A DNA stretch of 8,379 nucleotides from an uncultured Ruminococcus sp. (lineage in GTDB: Bacteria > Bacillota > Clostridia > Oscillospirales > CAG-382), in assembly GCA_902783535.1 (NCBI GenBank), contig CACZRJ010000181.1:1-8379 (forward strand), written 5' to 3'. The translations under genes were made by a program, and so were the position numbers. This document shows, piece by piece, positions 1-7,311 of the stretch. Positions within the stretch are counted from its first letter, which is position 1; every line of letters starts with the position of its first letter. Below the pieces are notes generated by a model. It was not told the DNA's origin and did not search any database. It saw only the letters and a list, made by a program, of their open reading frames with translations.

Positions 1-3000
1 CCCGGCGCCCCTGCGGAAAGCGAGGCTTCCGCGGGTTCGTCCGCTTCTCCAGCGGAGTCTGCCGAGCACTCAAAAGGCACGGAGCAAAGCGAAGAAGAAA
101 GCAAGGCGCCGCTGGTGCCGATGACCGAAAAGGTCACCTACAGGACTCCCGTCAGCGTCGGTTGTTCCTATACGGTCAATGTGGAGGCCGACGACAAATA
201 TGCGGACTCCTATCATTCGGAACTGACGGACGGCATTTATTCCGGCCCGGAAAGTTACTCGGACGGAAGAACCGCGGGGTTCGCAATCGGAGAAGTCTCG
301 GCGCTGACGCTGACCATCGACCTCGGAAAGGTTTACGACAACCTGTATGAGTTTTCCGTCAGCTATCTGCATACGAGGGATGCCGGCATCGCACCGCCTT
401 CCGCCGTCCGTGTCCAGACGTCCGTGGACGGGGAAGAGTGGACAAGCGTCGGCGTTGGAAAGAAACCTCTGACGGCGCCTGCAAACACGATGCAGATGTG
501 CACGGTCGTCACGTACGATTACGTGACCGCCCGGTATGTCCGGTTCGTCGTTCAGAAAGGGTCCTACTGGATGTTCTTCGACGAATTCCTCGTCTTCGCC
601 GACGAAGAGGGCAACCAGCTGGCGTCCCAGTATCTTGAAAAACTGATTGCCGCTTATGAGGAAAACAGGAACGGCGCAAATGAAATGCGGGCTGCCCGCA
701 GCGCTCTGAAGGGAGAAACGGTCGACCGCTCGAAATATCGCAATGAGGTCAGTCTGAACTGCGCATATTCTTTGAGCCGGAATGCGGACAGCACTTTCCC
801 GAACAAGGATAAGATGCTGACGGACGGAAACGTCGGAAAAGTTCTTGAAAGCGAGACCTGGGTCGGTTTTGACGGCGCATCTTCCGTCGATATCACAATC
901 GACCTGGCGACGGTGCGTACGGACCTGGCGGAATTCGCCGTCTACGCTTATTCCAACCAGTCATCCATCCTGTTTCCGGTATATGTGACCGTTGCCGTTG
1001 GCGAAAACCCCGAAAACATGAGAGAGATCGGCAGCGTTTACGGCCCCTCCGATGTCGCTCAGACCGCGTACACGTATATCCTCTCTCTGGATACTGCCGT
1101 AAAAGGCAGGTATGTCAGGTTCACCGTTAAGGGCGCCGGAAGCGGGCTGATGCTCCTTGAGGAGTGCGGCGCATACGCTTACGGCGAAAAGCCGGATCTT
1201 CCTTATCTCTACCCGCCTGTCACTTTGAAAAAGGAAAAGGACAAATACTGGCAGGTGAAGAGCTCGGAAGCGACGAAAGTCCAGAACCTGATTCTCGGAC
1301 TGCCCGTTCAGATCATCGGCGGTTTCGCTTCGAGCGCGGCCGCGCTGACGAACAACACGCCGGTCACGTCAAGACTTCTGACCGACGGTAAAATGGCGCG
1401 CGTCGTAGACATACACGAGGGCGACTTCTTCAAGTTCAGCCAGGGAGGCGAACGGAACGTCATTTTCGATCTGACCGCGCTTTCCACTGTGCTCTCCTTC
1501 CGCGCAAGCATCCTGAGTTATGCCGACTGGGCCGTGCACCGCCCGTCGTCCGTGACGGTCTACCTGTCCGATGATACGGAAAACTGGTATGAAGCCGGAG
1601 ACCTGTCTTTTGCGTCAGACGCTGCGGACAGGGCGACGAACTGGGGAGAACTGAAGCTGGTGAAGCCGATCGCAGCCCGCTACGTCTGTTTCTCGTTTGA
1701 TGCCGGGACCTGGTCCGCGTCGGATGAGATGGAAGTCTACGGGACCAAGTCCGTCGCCAAAAACGCTTTGCGGCTTGCCAGTACCGATATGAACCGCAAG
1801 ACGATGGTATCGGACAAGAACGACTGGAAGTATACCGGGCAAAGCAGTGATCTGCTGAACGGATCCGGAGACATCTGCCTGATGTATCACGGGACCGGTT
1901 TCAGCTATTCCGAAGACGAGCTTCTGCCTTATGTCGCATATCTCGACAAGGAGGGAAACATCAAGGATACGATGTTTGACGGATTCCTGTTCCTCCTGAG
2001 CGGGAATTTCCCGAGCGGAGAGCCGGGACACCGGAAAAGCAGGAAGTCCGACTGGGAGTGGCTCGTAAAGGACCTGTTCGCGGAAGGAAAGAACCTGACC
2101 GCATTGGATGCCGTTGCAGGAAAAGTCAATGAAGCGCTCGGAACGCCGGACAGAAAGTACAACGTCTTCGCAACGCTGTACTATCTCCGTCCAGAGGTCA
2201 CGGCGTTCGGAGACGTCGACGGGGACGGGACGGACGAAAACCTTTCGATCCTGTCCGACCGGATGAAGGTCTTCAGCTGGTTTATGGACTCCGTCGACAA
2301 AGCATGGCAGGAAGCGGGATTCGAGCATCTGTCCTTCGGCGGCTATTACTGGTATCATGAGGAGATATCGAATTCGGAGGCGGACCCGGATGAGGCTGCT
2401 ATGATCAAAGGCGCCGCGGCGATCGCACACGAAAGAGGGACGCAGTTCTTCTGGATCCCGTGGTATTCCGCTCCGGGCTATACGAAATGGGCTTCGTTCG
2501 GATTTGACGTCGCCTGCATGCAGCCGAACTACGCGTTTGACGCGAGCGTTCTGGAAAACCGCCTGGATATGGCCACTTCGCTGATCCAGAGCCTCGGCAT
2601 GTGCCTGGAAATGGAGATCGACGATAAGGCGCTGGCGAACCCGGTGTTTTATGACAAATACATGGGCTATCTGATGCACGGCGTGACGGACGGATACATG
2701 CGCGAAGCGATCCATATGTATTATCAGGGTCGGCTGATCTTTGGAAGCGCGTGTGCGAGCGATTCCGAAAAGATCCGGGCGATTTACGATTATACCTACC
2801 TTTTCATAAAGAAGAACCTGCCTGAGAAGCCCGAAGCCGCAAAAGCGATGACATTTGAATGCAGTGCGGGGAAACCTCTGACGGGCGTCCTCGGCGAATC
2901 CGGAAAACTGCGCGCGCATAAAGTATATGTTTCCCCGGAACACGGCGAGGTATCGATAAACGAAGACGGAAGCTTCGTATATTATCCGGATCCCGGCTAT

Positions 3001-3090
3001 CTGGGAGAGGATACATTCAGCTACTGCTACTGCGACAGGCTGTTCTATTCCGACGGATGCATTGTCACGATCCGTGTGGGGGAGAATTGA
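1..3090 (+). CDS. Secreted multidomain surface protein with three discoidin-like domains and DUF4855 (5' partial)
   Basis: The frame is open from base 1 to the TGA at 3088-3090, giving 1029 visible residues. The true start and any signal peptide lie outside the window. Domains, numbered from the window edge: residues 1-40 are a Ser/Ala/Glu/Pro-rich linker, as often follows a lipoprotein or signal peptide. Three discoidin (F5/8 type C)-like modules follow at about 43-200, 240-395 and 455-585. Each has an 'LTDG' loop, a 'TIDL/IFDL' strand and an 'ARYV-F' or 'GRYVRF' strand. A DUF4855 domain lies at about 620-940: ICLMYHGTG, MFDGFLFLL, a DxDxDG calcium-loop-like motif at D738-D742, GGYYWYHEE, and an aromatic FFWIPWYS strand. 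The last ~80 residues (GEVSINEDGSFVYYPDPGY) resemble a bacterial Ig/cadherin-like domain. Discoidin modules usually bind glycans. DUF4855 has no established activity known to me, though its sequence looks glycoside-hydrolase-like. There is no LPXTG anchor. A GTG at 115 is only an internal Val codon. The gene is closed by its own terminator, so it is not in the following operon. Confidence 0.85.
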   Translation, partial: PGAPAESEASAGSSASPAESAEHSKGTEQSEEESKAPLVPMTEKVTYRTPVSVGCSYTVNVEADDKYADSYHSELTDGIYSGPESYSDGRTAGFAIGEVSALTLTIDLGKVYDNLYEFSVSYLHTRDAGIAPPSAVRVQTSVDGEEWTSVGVGKKPLTAPANTMQMCTVVTYDYVTARYVRFVVQKGSYWMFFDEFLVFADEEGNQLASQYLEKLIAAYEENRNGANEMRAARSALKGETVDRSKYRNEVSLNCAYSLSRNADSTFPNKDKMLTDGNVGKVLESETWVGFDGASSVDITIDLATVRTDLAEFAVYAYSNQSSILFPVYVTVAVGENPENMREIGSVYGPSDVAQTAYTYILSLDTAVKGRYVRFTVKGAGSGLMLLEECGAYAYGEKPDLPYLYPPVTLKKEKDKYWQVKSSEATKVQNLILGLPVQIIGGFASSAAALTNNTPVTSRLLTDGKMARVVDIHEGDFFKFSQGGERNVIFDLTALSTVLSFRASILSYADWAVHRPSSVTVYLSDDTENWYEAGDLSFASDAADRATNWGELKLVKPIAARYVCFSFDAGTWSASDEMEVYGTKSVAKNALRLASTDMNRKTMVSDKNDWKYTGQSSDLLNGSGDICLMYHGTGFSYSEDELLPYVAYLDKEGNIKDTMFDGFLFLLSGNFPSGEPGHRKSRKSDWEWLVKDLFAEGKNLTALDAVAGKVNEALGTPDRKYNVFATLYYLRPEVTAFGDVDGDGTDENLSILSDRMKVFSWFMDSVDKAWQEAGFEHLSFGGYYWYHEEISNSEADPDEAAMIKGAAAIAHERGTQFFWIPWYSAPGYTKWASFGFDVACMQPNYAFDASVLENRLDMATSLIQSLGMCLEMEIDDKALANPVFYDKYMGYLMHGVTDGYMREAIHMYYQGRLIFGSACASDSEKIRAIYDYTYLFIKKNLPEKPEAAKAMTFECSAGKPLTGVLGESGKLRAHKVYVSPEHGEVSINEDGSFVYYPDPGYLGEDTFSYCYCDRLFYSDGCIVTIRVGEN

Positions 3091-3114
3091 TCGAAGCCGT
3101 ATCATATCTCATGT

Positions 3115-3154
3115 CCCGCTCTCTGCCGGAAGGCGGAGAGCGGGAGACTTTTTT
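3115..3154 (+). terminator. Rho-independent terminator of the DUF4855 gene
   Basis: A 13-bp stem (3115-3127 with 3132-3144; all Watson-Crick except one T-G wobble) closes on a GGAA tetraloop (3128-3131). After AGAC comes a run of six T at 3149-3154. It starts 24 nt after the stop codon at 3090. It separates the DUF4855 gene from the CotH operon. Confidence 0.92.
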
Positions 3155-3202
3155 GCAATTTGTTTACGAAACGATTCAGGATTGTTAAAAATAATGAGCG
3201 TA

Positions 3203-3237
3203 TCCGCCGGAGGATTCTATTGCTTTTTTTCGGCGGA
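3203..3237. repeat. Inverted repeat straddling the -35 element (possible operator)
   Basis: The arms TCCGCCG (3203-3209) and CGGCGGA (3231-3237) are perfect 7-bp inverted copies separated by 21 nt. The -35 hexamer (3220-3225) lies between them and the right arm falls within the -35/-10 spacer. This placement would suit a repressor site or DNA looping. GC-rich 7-mers can also arise by chance in this background, and no matching regulator gene is visible in the window. Confidence 0.35.
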
Positions 3238-3248
3238 AATGCTATAAT
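3220..3248 (+). promoter_or_regulatory. Sigma-A/sigma-70-type promoter of the CotH-VTC-DUF4956 operon
   Basis: TTGCTT (3220-3225) is followed by a 17-nt spacer and a perfect TATAAT (3243-3248). Transcription would start near 3255, giving a leader of about 40 nt before the TTG start at 3297. The site lies downstream of the preceding terminator and is the only strong housekeeping promoter I see in the 206-bp gap. A sporulation-type promoter is not evident, which matters because CotH is known from spore coats. Confidence 0.8.
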
Positions 3249-3283
3249 CCGTCTCAGAAAGTATCATAACGTCATCTGGAGAA

Positions 3284-3289
3284 AGAGGA
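3284..3289 (+). promoter_or_regulatory. Ribosome-binding site supporting a TTG start
   Basis: AGAGGA lies 7 nt upstream of TTG at 3297-3299. The next in-frame ATG is more than 140 codons downstream and would remove the membrane anchor and the first lamin-tail domain. The TTG is therefore the best start. Confidence 0.78.
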
Positions 3290-3296
3290 AGTCCCT

Positions 3297-6200
3297 TTGA
3301 AAAAGCGCGAAACACAACTTGTGATCGTTCTGCTCGTTCTGCTGGCGGTCTTTATTGTCGTCGGAATCATCATCGACAGATTTCGTTCCGTGACAACGAT
3401 CGATTACGGAGAAGTGGAAGACGTCGACATTATCATCAGCGAGGTCTGTGCAAACAACAGAACGATTCTGGCGGACAGCAACGGTAAATATTCCGACTAT
3501 ATCGAGTTGTACAACAGAGGCAAAGACTGCAATCTGAAGGGATTTACGGTCTCTGACGGAAAGGCATCCTCGGAGCCATTCGGCGATTTTCCGTTCGCCG
3601 CAGGGGAATACAAGGTCATTTTTCTCGGAAAATCGAATACGGGATTTGCGCTGTCCACAGTGGGCGGCGAAACCATTTCCCTGAAAAACAGAGACGGCTC
3701 GCTCGTTGCTCAGGTAAAGACGGTTCCGATGGAAGCGGACATGGTCATGTCCTGGCACGGCGCCGGATATGAAGTGACCAGTCGCGCAACGCCGGGATTT
3801 GAAAACTCGGAATACGGATCCCGCGCATTCCGGGAAGGCATTCCGGACGAAAACCCGAGCATCGTGATCAACGAAATCCTGACAGAAAACAAAACGGTTC
3901 TTCCGGATGAGACCGGAACCTATTCGGACGTGATCGAACTGTACAATAAATCGTCAGAGCCTGTTTCTCTCGCCGGATTCTATCTGTCCGACCGGCAGGA
4001 GAACCGGTTCCGCTACGCGATTCCTTCCCAGACGCTTCCTGCAGGAGGATTCCTCGCTATTTATGCAGACGGGAAGGCCATGGTCGCCGAAACGGGAGAA
4101 ATCCATACGAATTTCGGGCTGTCCGCCGGAGAAACGCTTTTCCTGACGTCTTCGTCCGGTAAATACACGTCCGTGCAGGTGACCGCGACGTCTGACAATG
4201 TTTCACTGCTTCGGAACGAGGACGGTGATTTCACCGCGGGCGCTCCGTCTCCCGGATTCGCCAACGGAGAAGAGGGCATCGCGGCATTCCTGCGTTCCAG
4301 GATCAACGAGGACGCTCCGCTCGTCGTGTCTGAAGTCCTGATCGACAAGAGCGGCATTCCCTATGACGGAGCGATCGCGGATGCCGTGGAGATCCACAAC
4401 AGGACTTCCGAGCCGGTTTCCACGGAAGGATGGTATCTGACGGACGGCGAAGATCCCTATCGATTTGCGATTCCCGCGGTCACGGTCGAACCCAATTCCT
4501 GCATCGTCATCGTTTGCGACGGCAAGGCGGAAGGCCTGCACGCGAATTTCTCGCTGTCTGCTGACGAGAAGGTGACTCTGACCGGACCCGACTGGAAGCG
4601 GGGCGTTTACGCACCCTGCTCCGACCCCGGCCTCGGAAAGTCGTGGAATCTTGTAGGCAGAGGCGAAGACACCGGCTTCGTCATCGGCGACATTTCCATC
4701 GGCTATCCGAACGACGATGCCGGAAAGGCGGCATATCTGAAGCATGCAAGACCGGATGCGGTCCAGCTTTCCGAAGTCGTCACCGCGAACGTCTCCGCTT
4801 TGAAAGGACCTTACGGCGCGACTGCCGACTGGATCGAAATCTTCAACGGCTCGGATCAGTCCGTGTCTTTGTACGGACTGTATCTGACAGACGACCCGCA
4901 GAACCTGACGAAGGGGAAACTTCCCGGACAGACGGTTCAGCCCGGCGAGTATTACGTCGCTTTCGCAAGCGAGTCCGGAACGAATCTTCCCGGCGGGTAT
5001 CCCGTGATGCCGTTCAATCTTTCTTCTGAAGGCGAGACGGTTTACCTGACGAACGGAGAGAAAATTCTTGACGCGATGATCGTGCCGGCCCTTGAGCCGG
5101 ACAAGTCCTACGGACGTCCGAGAGGAAAAGACGGATTCGGTCATCTGGCGTCGATGACGCCTTGCGCGGCGAACGCGGATGAAGCGAGCCCGACTGAAAA
5201 GCCGCTTTCCGTGACGGCAACGGGGGTTTACAACGGCGTTCCTTACCTGGACGTGACGCTTTCCGGAGACGGGACAATCTATTATACGATGAACTGTGAG
5301 GAGCCGACGGCATCCTCACTCGTCTATTCCGGACCGCTCCGTCTGACGAAGACGACGGTCGTCCGTGCCGTCTGCGTGAAAGAAGGACACACGGCGAGCG
5401 GCATCGCCGACTTCACATATGTCATCAACGAAAACCACACGCTTCCTGTCGCAAGTCTTGTGACAACGCCGGAAAATCTGTGGGACTATTACCACGGCAT
5501 TTATGTCGAAGGTCCGAATGCCGCCGCGGAATTTCCACATGTCGGCGCGAACTACTGGCAGCAGTGGGAAAAGCCCGCGACGGTCAGCCTTTATGAAAAA
5601 GACGGGACCGGATTCAGCCTTCCGTGCGGGATCCGCATCTTCGGCGCGTATTCCCGCGCGCTGGATATGAAGAGTCTGTCCTGCTTTTTTCGTTCCAAGT
5701 ACGGAGCGTCAAGCCTGAATTATGCGCTTTTCGGTGAGGACGGACTGGATTCATATGAGGCCTTCATCTTCCGGAACACCGGGCAGGATCAGTACAAGGC
5801 AAGAATGCGCGATCCTCTTCTGACGGGGATCACGGCCGCGGCCACCGACGTCGCGGTGCAGAAATACCGGCCGGTCGTTCTTTACCTGAACGGCAGTTTC
5901 TGGGGCGTATATTTCATTCGCGAAAAGATCAACGAGAATTATGTCGCAGGCAATTACAACGTGTCGCAGGAAGACGTCATCCTGACGCGGGCCAACGGCA
6001 CCGCCTGCCCCGAATATACGGAACTGATCAACTGGGTGAAGGGCCACGATCTTTCGGTTGCGGAAAATTACCAGTATGTGAGCAGCCAGATCGACATCGA
6101 CGAATACATCGACTACATCGTCGCAGAGATCTGCATCTGCAATACCGACAACGGAAACATCAAATTTTTCAAGACGAAAAACGGGAAATGGACGTGGATC

Positions 6201-6611
6201 ATGTACGACGTCGACCAGTCTTTCCGTTCGGCCGATTTCAATACGGTTGCAGAGCATCTGAACCCGAACGGAACCGGATCGATGGACCGGTTTTCGACGC
6301 TGCTGATCAACAGGCTCCTGAAGAATCAGGGCTTCAAGGATAAATTCCTGACAAGGTTCGGCTGGCAGCTGACGAACGTCTGGTGCCCCGAAAACGTCAA
6401 TAAGGCCGTGGACGCGATTTATGAGCAGATCCAGCCGGAGATGGCGAGAGACACCGTCAGGTGGGACAATTCCTATTCGGACTGGGAAGCGCAGGTCAGA
6501 GCCATCCGCACGTTCGCGAATACCCGGACCGCATATGTGCTGAAGCATGTTCAGTCCTACTTCAAACTGTCGGACCAGCAGATGGTCTCGTACGGTTTCC
6601 CCGTTTCATGA
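3297..6611 (+). CDS. Membrane-anchored CotH-family kinase with four lamin-tail domains
   Basis: This 1104-residue protein is probably an extracytoplasmic protein kinase held by an N-terminal signal anchor (basic KKR, then hydrophobic residues ~8-26). Four lamin-tail (LTD, immunoglobulin-like) domains follow at about 44-142, 188-300, 342-445 and 489-600. Each begins with an S/NE-[VI] strand and carries a D-x-[IV]-E-[LI]-x-N motif. A chitobiase C-terminal-like (CHB_HEX_C) module lies at ~637-705 (GTIYYTMNCEEPT). The CotH kinase domain spans ~750-1060. Its recognisable motifs are FRNTGQDQ (825-832), NGSFWGVYFIREK (865-877) and NTDNGN (949-954), then KWTWIMYDVDQSF (964-976). D951 and the YDVD aspartates (D971, D973) are the likely nucleotide/metal ligands by analogy with CotH of Bacillus. 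Bacillus CotH phosphorylates spore-coat proteins, but this protein is far larger, has a membrane anchor and is driven by a housekeeping-type promoter, so it more likely acts on surface proteins of growing cells. It is first in a tight operon: the next ATG is 15 nt after its TGA. The substrate is unknown. Confidence 0.88.
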   Translation: MKKRETQLVIVLLVLLAVFIVVGIIIDRFRSVTTIDYGEVEDVDIIISEVCANNRTILADSNGKYSDYIELYNRGKDCNLKGFTVSDGKASSEPFGDFPFAAGEYKVIFLGKSNTGFALSTVGGETISLKNRDGSLVAQVKTVPMEADMVMSWHGAGYEVTSRATPGFENSEYGSRAFREGIPDENPSIVINEILTENKTVLPDETGTYSDVIELYNKSSEPVSLAGFYLSDRQENRFRYAIPSQTLPAGGFLAIYADGKAMVAETGEIHTNFGLSAGETLFLTSSSGKYTSVQVTATSDNVSLLRNEDGDFTAGAPSPGFANGEEGIAAFLRSRINEDAPLVVSEVLIDKSGIPYDGAIADAVEIHNRTSEPVSTEGWYLTDGEDPYRFAIPAVTVEPNSCIVIVCDGKAEGLHANFSLSADEKVTLTGPDWKRGVYAPCSDPGLGKSWNLVGRGEDTGFVIGDISIGYPNDDAGKAAYLKHARPDAVQLSEVVTANVSALKGPYGATADWIEIFNGSDQSVSLYGLYLTDDPQNLTKGKLPGQTVQPGEYYVAFASESGTNLPGGYPVMPFNLSSEGETVYLTNGEKILDAMIVPALEPDKSYGRPRGKDGFGHLASMTPCAANADEASPTEKPLSVTATGVYNGVPYLDVTLSGDGTIYYTMNCEEPTASSLVYSGPLRLTKTTVVRAVCVKEGHTASGIADFTYVINENHTLPVASLVTTPENLWDYYHGIYVEGPNAAAEFPHVGANYWQQWEKPATVSLYEKDGTGFSLPCGIRIFGAYSRALDMKSLSCFFRSKYGASSLNYALFGEDGLDSYEAFIFRNTGQDQYKARMRDPLLTGITAAATDVAVQKYRPVVLYLNGSFWGVYFIREKINENYVAGNYNVSQEDVILTRANGTACPEYTELINWVKGHDLSVAENYQYVSSQIDIDEYIDYIVAEICICNTDNGNIKFFKTKNGKWTWIMYDVDQSFRSADFNTVAEHLNPNGTGSMDRFSTLLINRLLKNQGFKDKFLTRFGWQLTNVWCPENVNKAVDAIYEQIQPEMARDTVRWDNSYSDWEAQVRAIRTFANTRTAYVLKHVQSYFKLSDQQMVSYGFPVS

Positions 6612-6612
6612 C

Positions 6613-6618
6613 AGGAGG
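6613..6618 (+). promoter_or_regulatory. Shine-Dalgarno AGGAGG that fixes the VTC start
   Basis: A perfect AGGAGG lies 8 nt before ATG 6627. The in-frame GTG at 6618-6620 overlaps this Shine-Dalgarno and cannot be its start, so the protein begins MPSRHEEKF. The site sits one base after the upstream TGA, a layout that favours translational coupling with the CotH gene. Confidence 0.88.
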
Positions 6619-6626
6619 TGCCGGAA

Positions 6627-7298
6627 ATGCCTTCCAGACATGAAGAAAAATTCCTGATCGATTACCGCGAATACGCTGTCATCCGAAGCCGTGCGGAAGC
6701 GGTGATGTTCCCGGATCCTCACGGCGACAACGGCTCGCAGCTGATCACATCGCTGTATTTCGACGACAGGACGGATACCGCACTGCTCGAGAAGCTTGAC
6801 GGAATCCGGGTCCATACGAAATACAGGGTCCGGACATACGACTGTGGCCTCTCTCCGGTTCAGCTCGAGAGAAAAGTCAAGCGGGGGATCATGACCGAAA
6901 AGCACAGCGCGACGATCACTCCGGAGGCCATCGGCATGCTGTCGGATGCGCAGGCCGATTTCACCGAATTCGGCAAGAAAGCGCTGATACTGGCAACGGA
7001 GATGCGTGCGAAAGGGCAGGTGCCGGCCATCATCGTCCGGTACCGCCGAGACGCGTTCGAGTTTCCGGAGATGGATTGCAGGCTGACATTTGATACCTGC
7101 GTCGAGGCGCTTTCCGGAAATGCGGAATATCTGTTCGACGATTCTGTCGGCGGGATTCCCGCGCTGCCGAGACAGACGATCGTCATGGAAGTCAAGTACG
7201 GAGACCGCGCGCCTGCGTTTTTGAGAAAACTCGCGGCCAACAGCGGAATGCAGCTCTCCGTATCCAAGTACGCACTTTGCAGAGAAGTTTTACATTGA
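6627..7298 (+). CDS. VTC-domain protein (polyphosphate polymerase-like, CYTH/TTM fold)
   Basis: This 223-residue protein has no membrane segment or signal, so it should be cytoplasmic. It is essentially a bare VTC domain, the catalytic tunnel fold that in yeast Vtc4 polymerises polyphosphate from ATP. The expected basic and acidic tunnel motifs are present in order: RHEEKF (4-9), SLYFDD (42-47), KYRVRTYD (65-72), LERKVKRG (80-87), VRYRR (137-141), RLTFDT (152-157), MEVKYG (187-192) and SKYALC (213-218). By analogy the likely phosphate-binding and catalytic residues are K8, R67, R69, K83, R138/R140, E188, K190 and K214. No key residue seems lost, so the enzyme should be active. The fold is shared by adenylate cyclases, thiamine-triphosphatases and tripolyphosphatases, so another triphosphate reaction is possible. 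It lies between the CotH kinase and DUF4956 genes in one operon. Its TGA overlaps the next gene's Shine-Dalgarno. Confidence 0.88.
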   Translation: MPSRHEEKFLIDYREYAVIRSRAEAVMFPDPHGDNGSQLITSLYFDDRTDTALLEKLDGIRVHTKYRVRTYDCGLSPVQLERKVKRGIMTEKHSATITPEAIGMLSDAQADFTEFGKKALILATEMRAKGQVPAIIVRYRRDAFEFPEMDCRLTFDTCVEALSGNAEYLFDDSVGGIPALPRQTIVMEVKYGDRAPAFLRKLAANSGMQLSVSKYALCREVLH

Positions 7299-7311
7299 GG
7301 AGGAAAAAGTA

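Noticed and set aside
115..117. GTG as the start of the DUF4855 protein
   Set aside because: The frame is open without a stop back to base 1, no Shine-Dalgarno precedes the GTG, and the upstream codons form a plausible Ser/Ala/Glu linker. The gene is 5'-truncated by the window.
1615..3105. 496-codon open frame on the minus strand
   Set aside because: It lies wholly antisense to the DUF4855 gene, shows no recognisable domain, and is rich in Arg, Val and His, as expected for a shadow frame of a GC-rich gene.
3162..3191. Palindrome GTTT-ACG-AAAC and a weak second promoter in the AT-rich part of the gap
   Set aside because: The 4-bp arms are too short and do not fit a known operator well. The candidate -35 and -10 hexamers are poor compared with the TTGCTT/TATAAT pair downstream.
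4203..5144. 313-codon open frame on the minus strand
   Set aside because: It is antisense to the LTD repeats of the CotH gene, with shadow-like composition and no motif. The same holds for the 265-codon frame at 5751-6548.
6618..6620. GTG start for the VTC protein
   Set aside because: It overlaps the AGGAGG Shine-Dalgarno. The ATG at 6627 has ideal 8-nt spacing and the VTC motif RHEEKF begins right after it.
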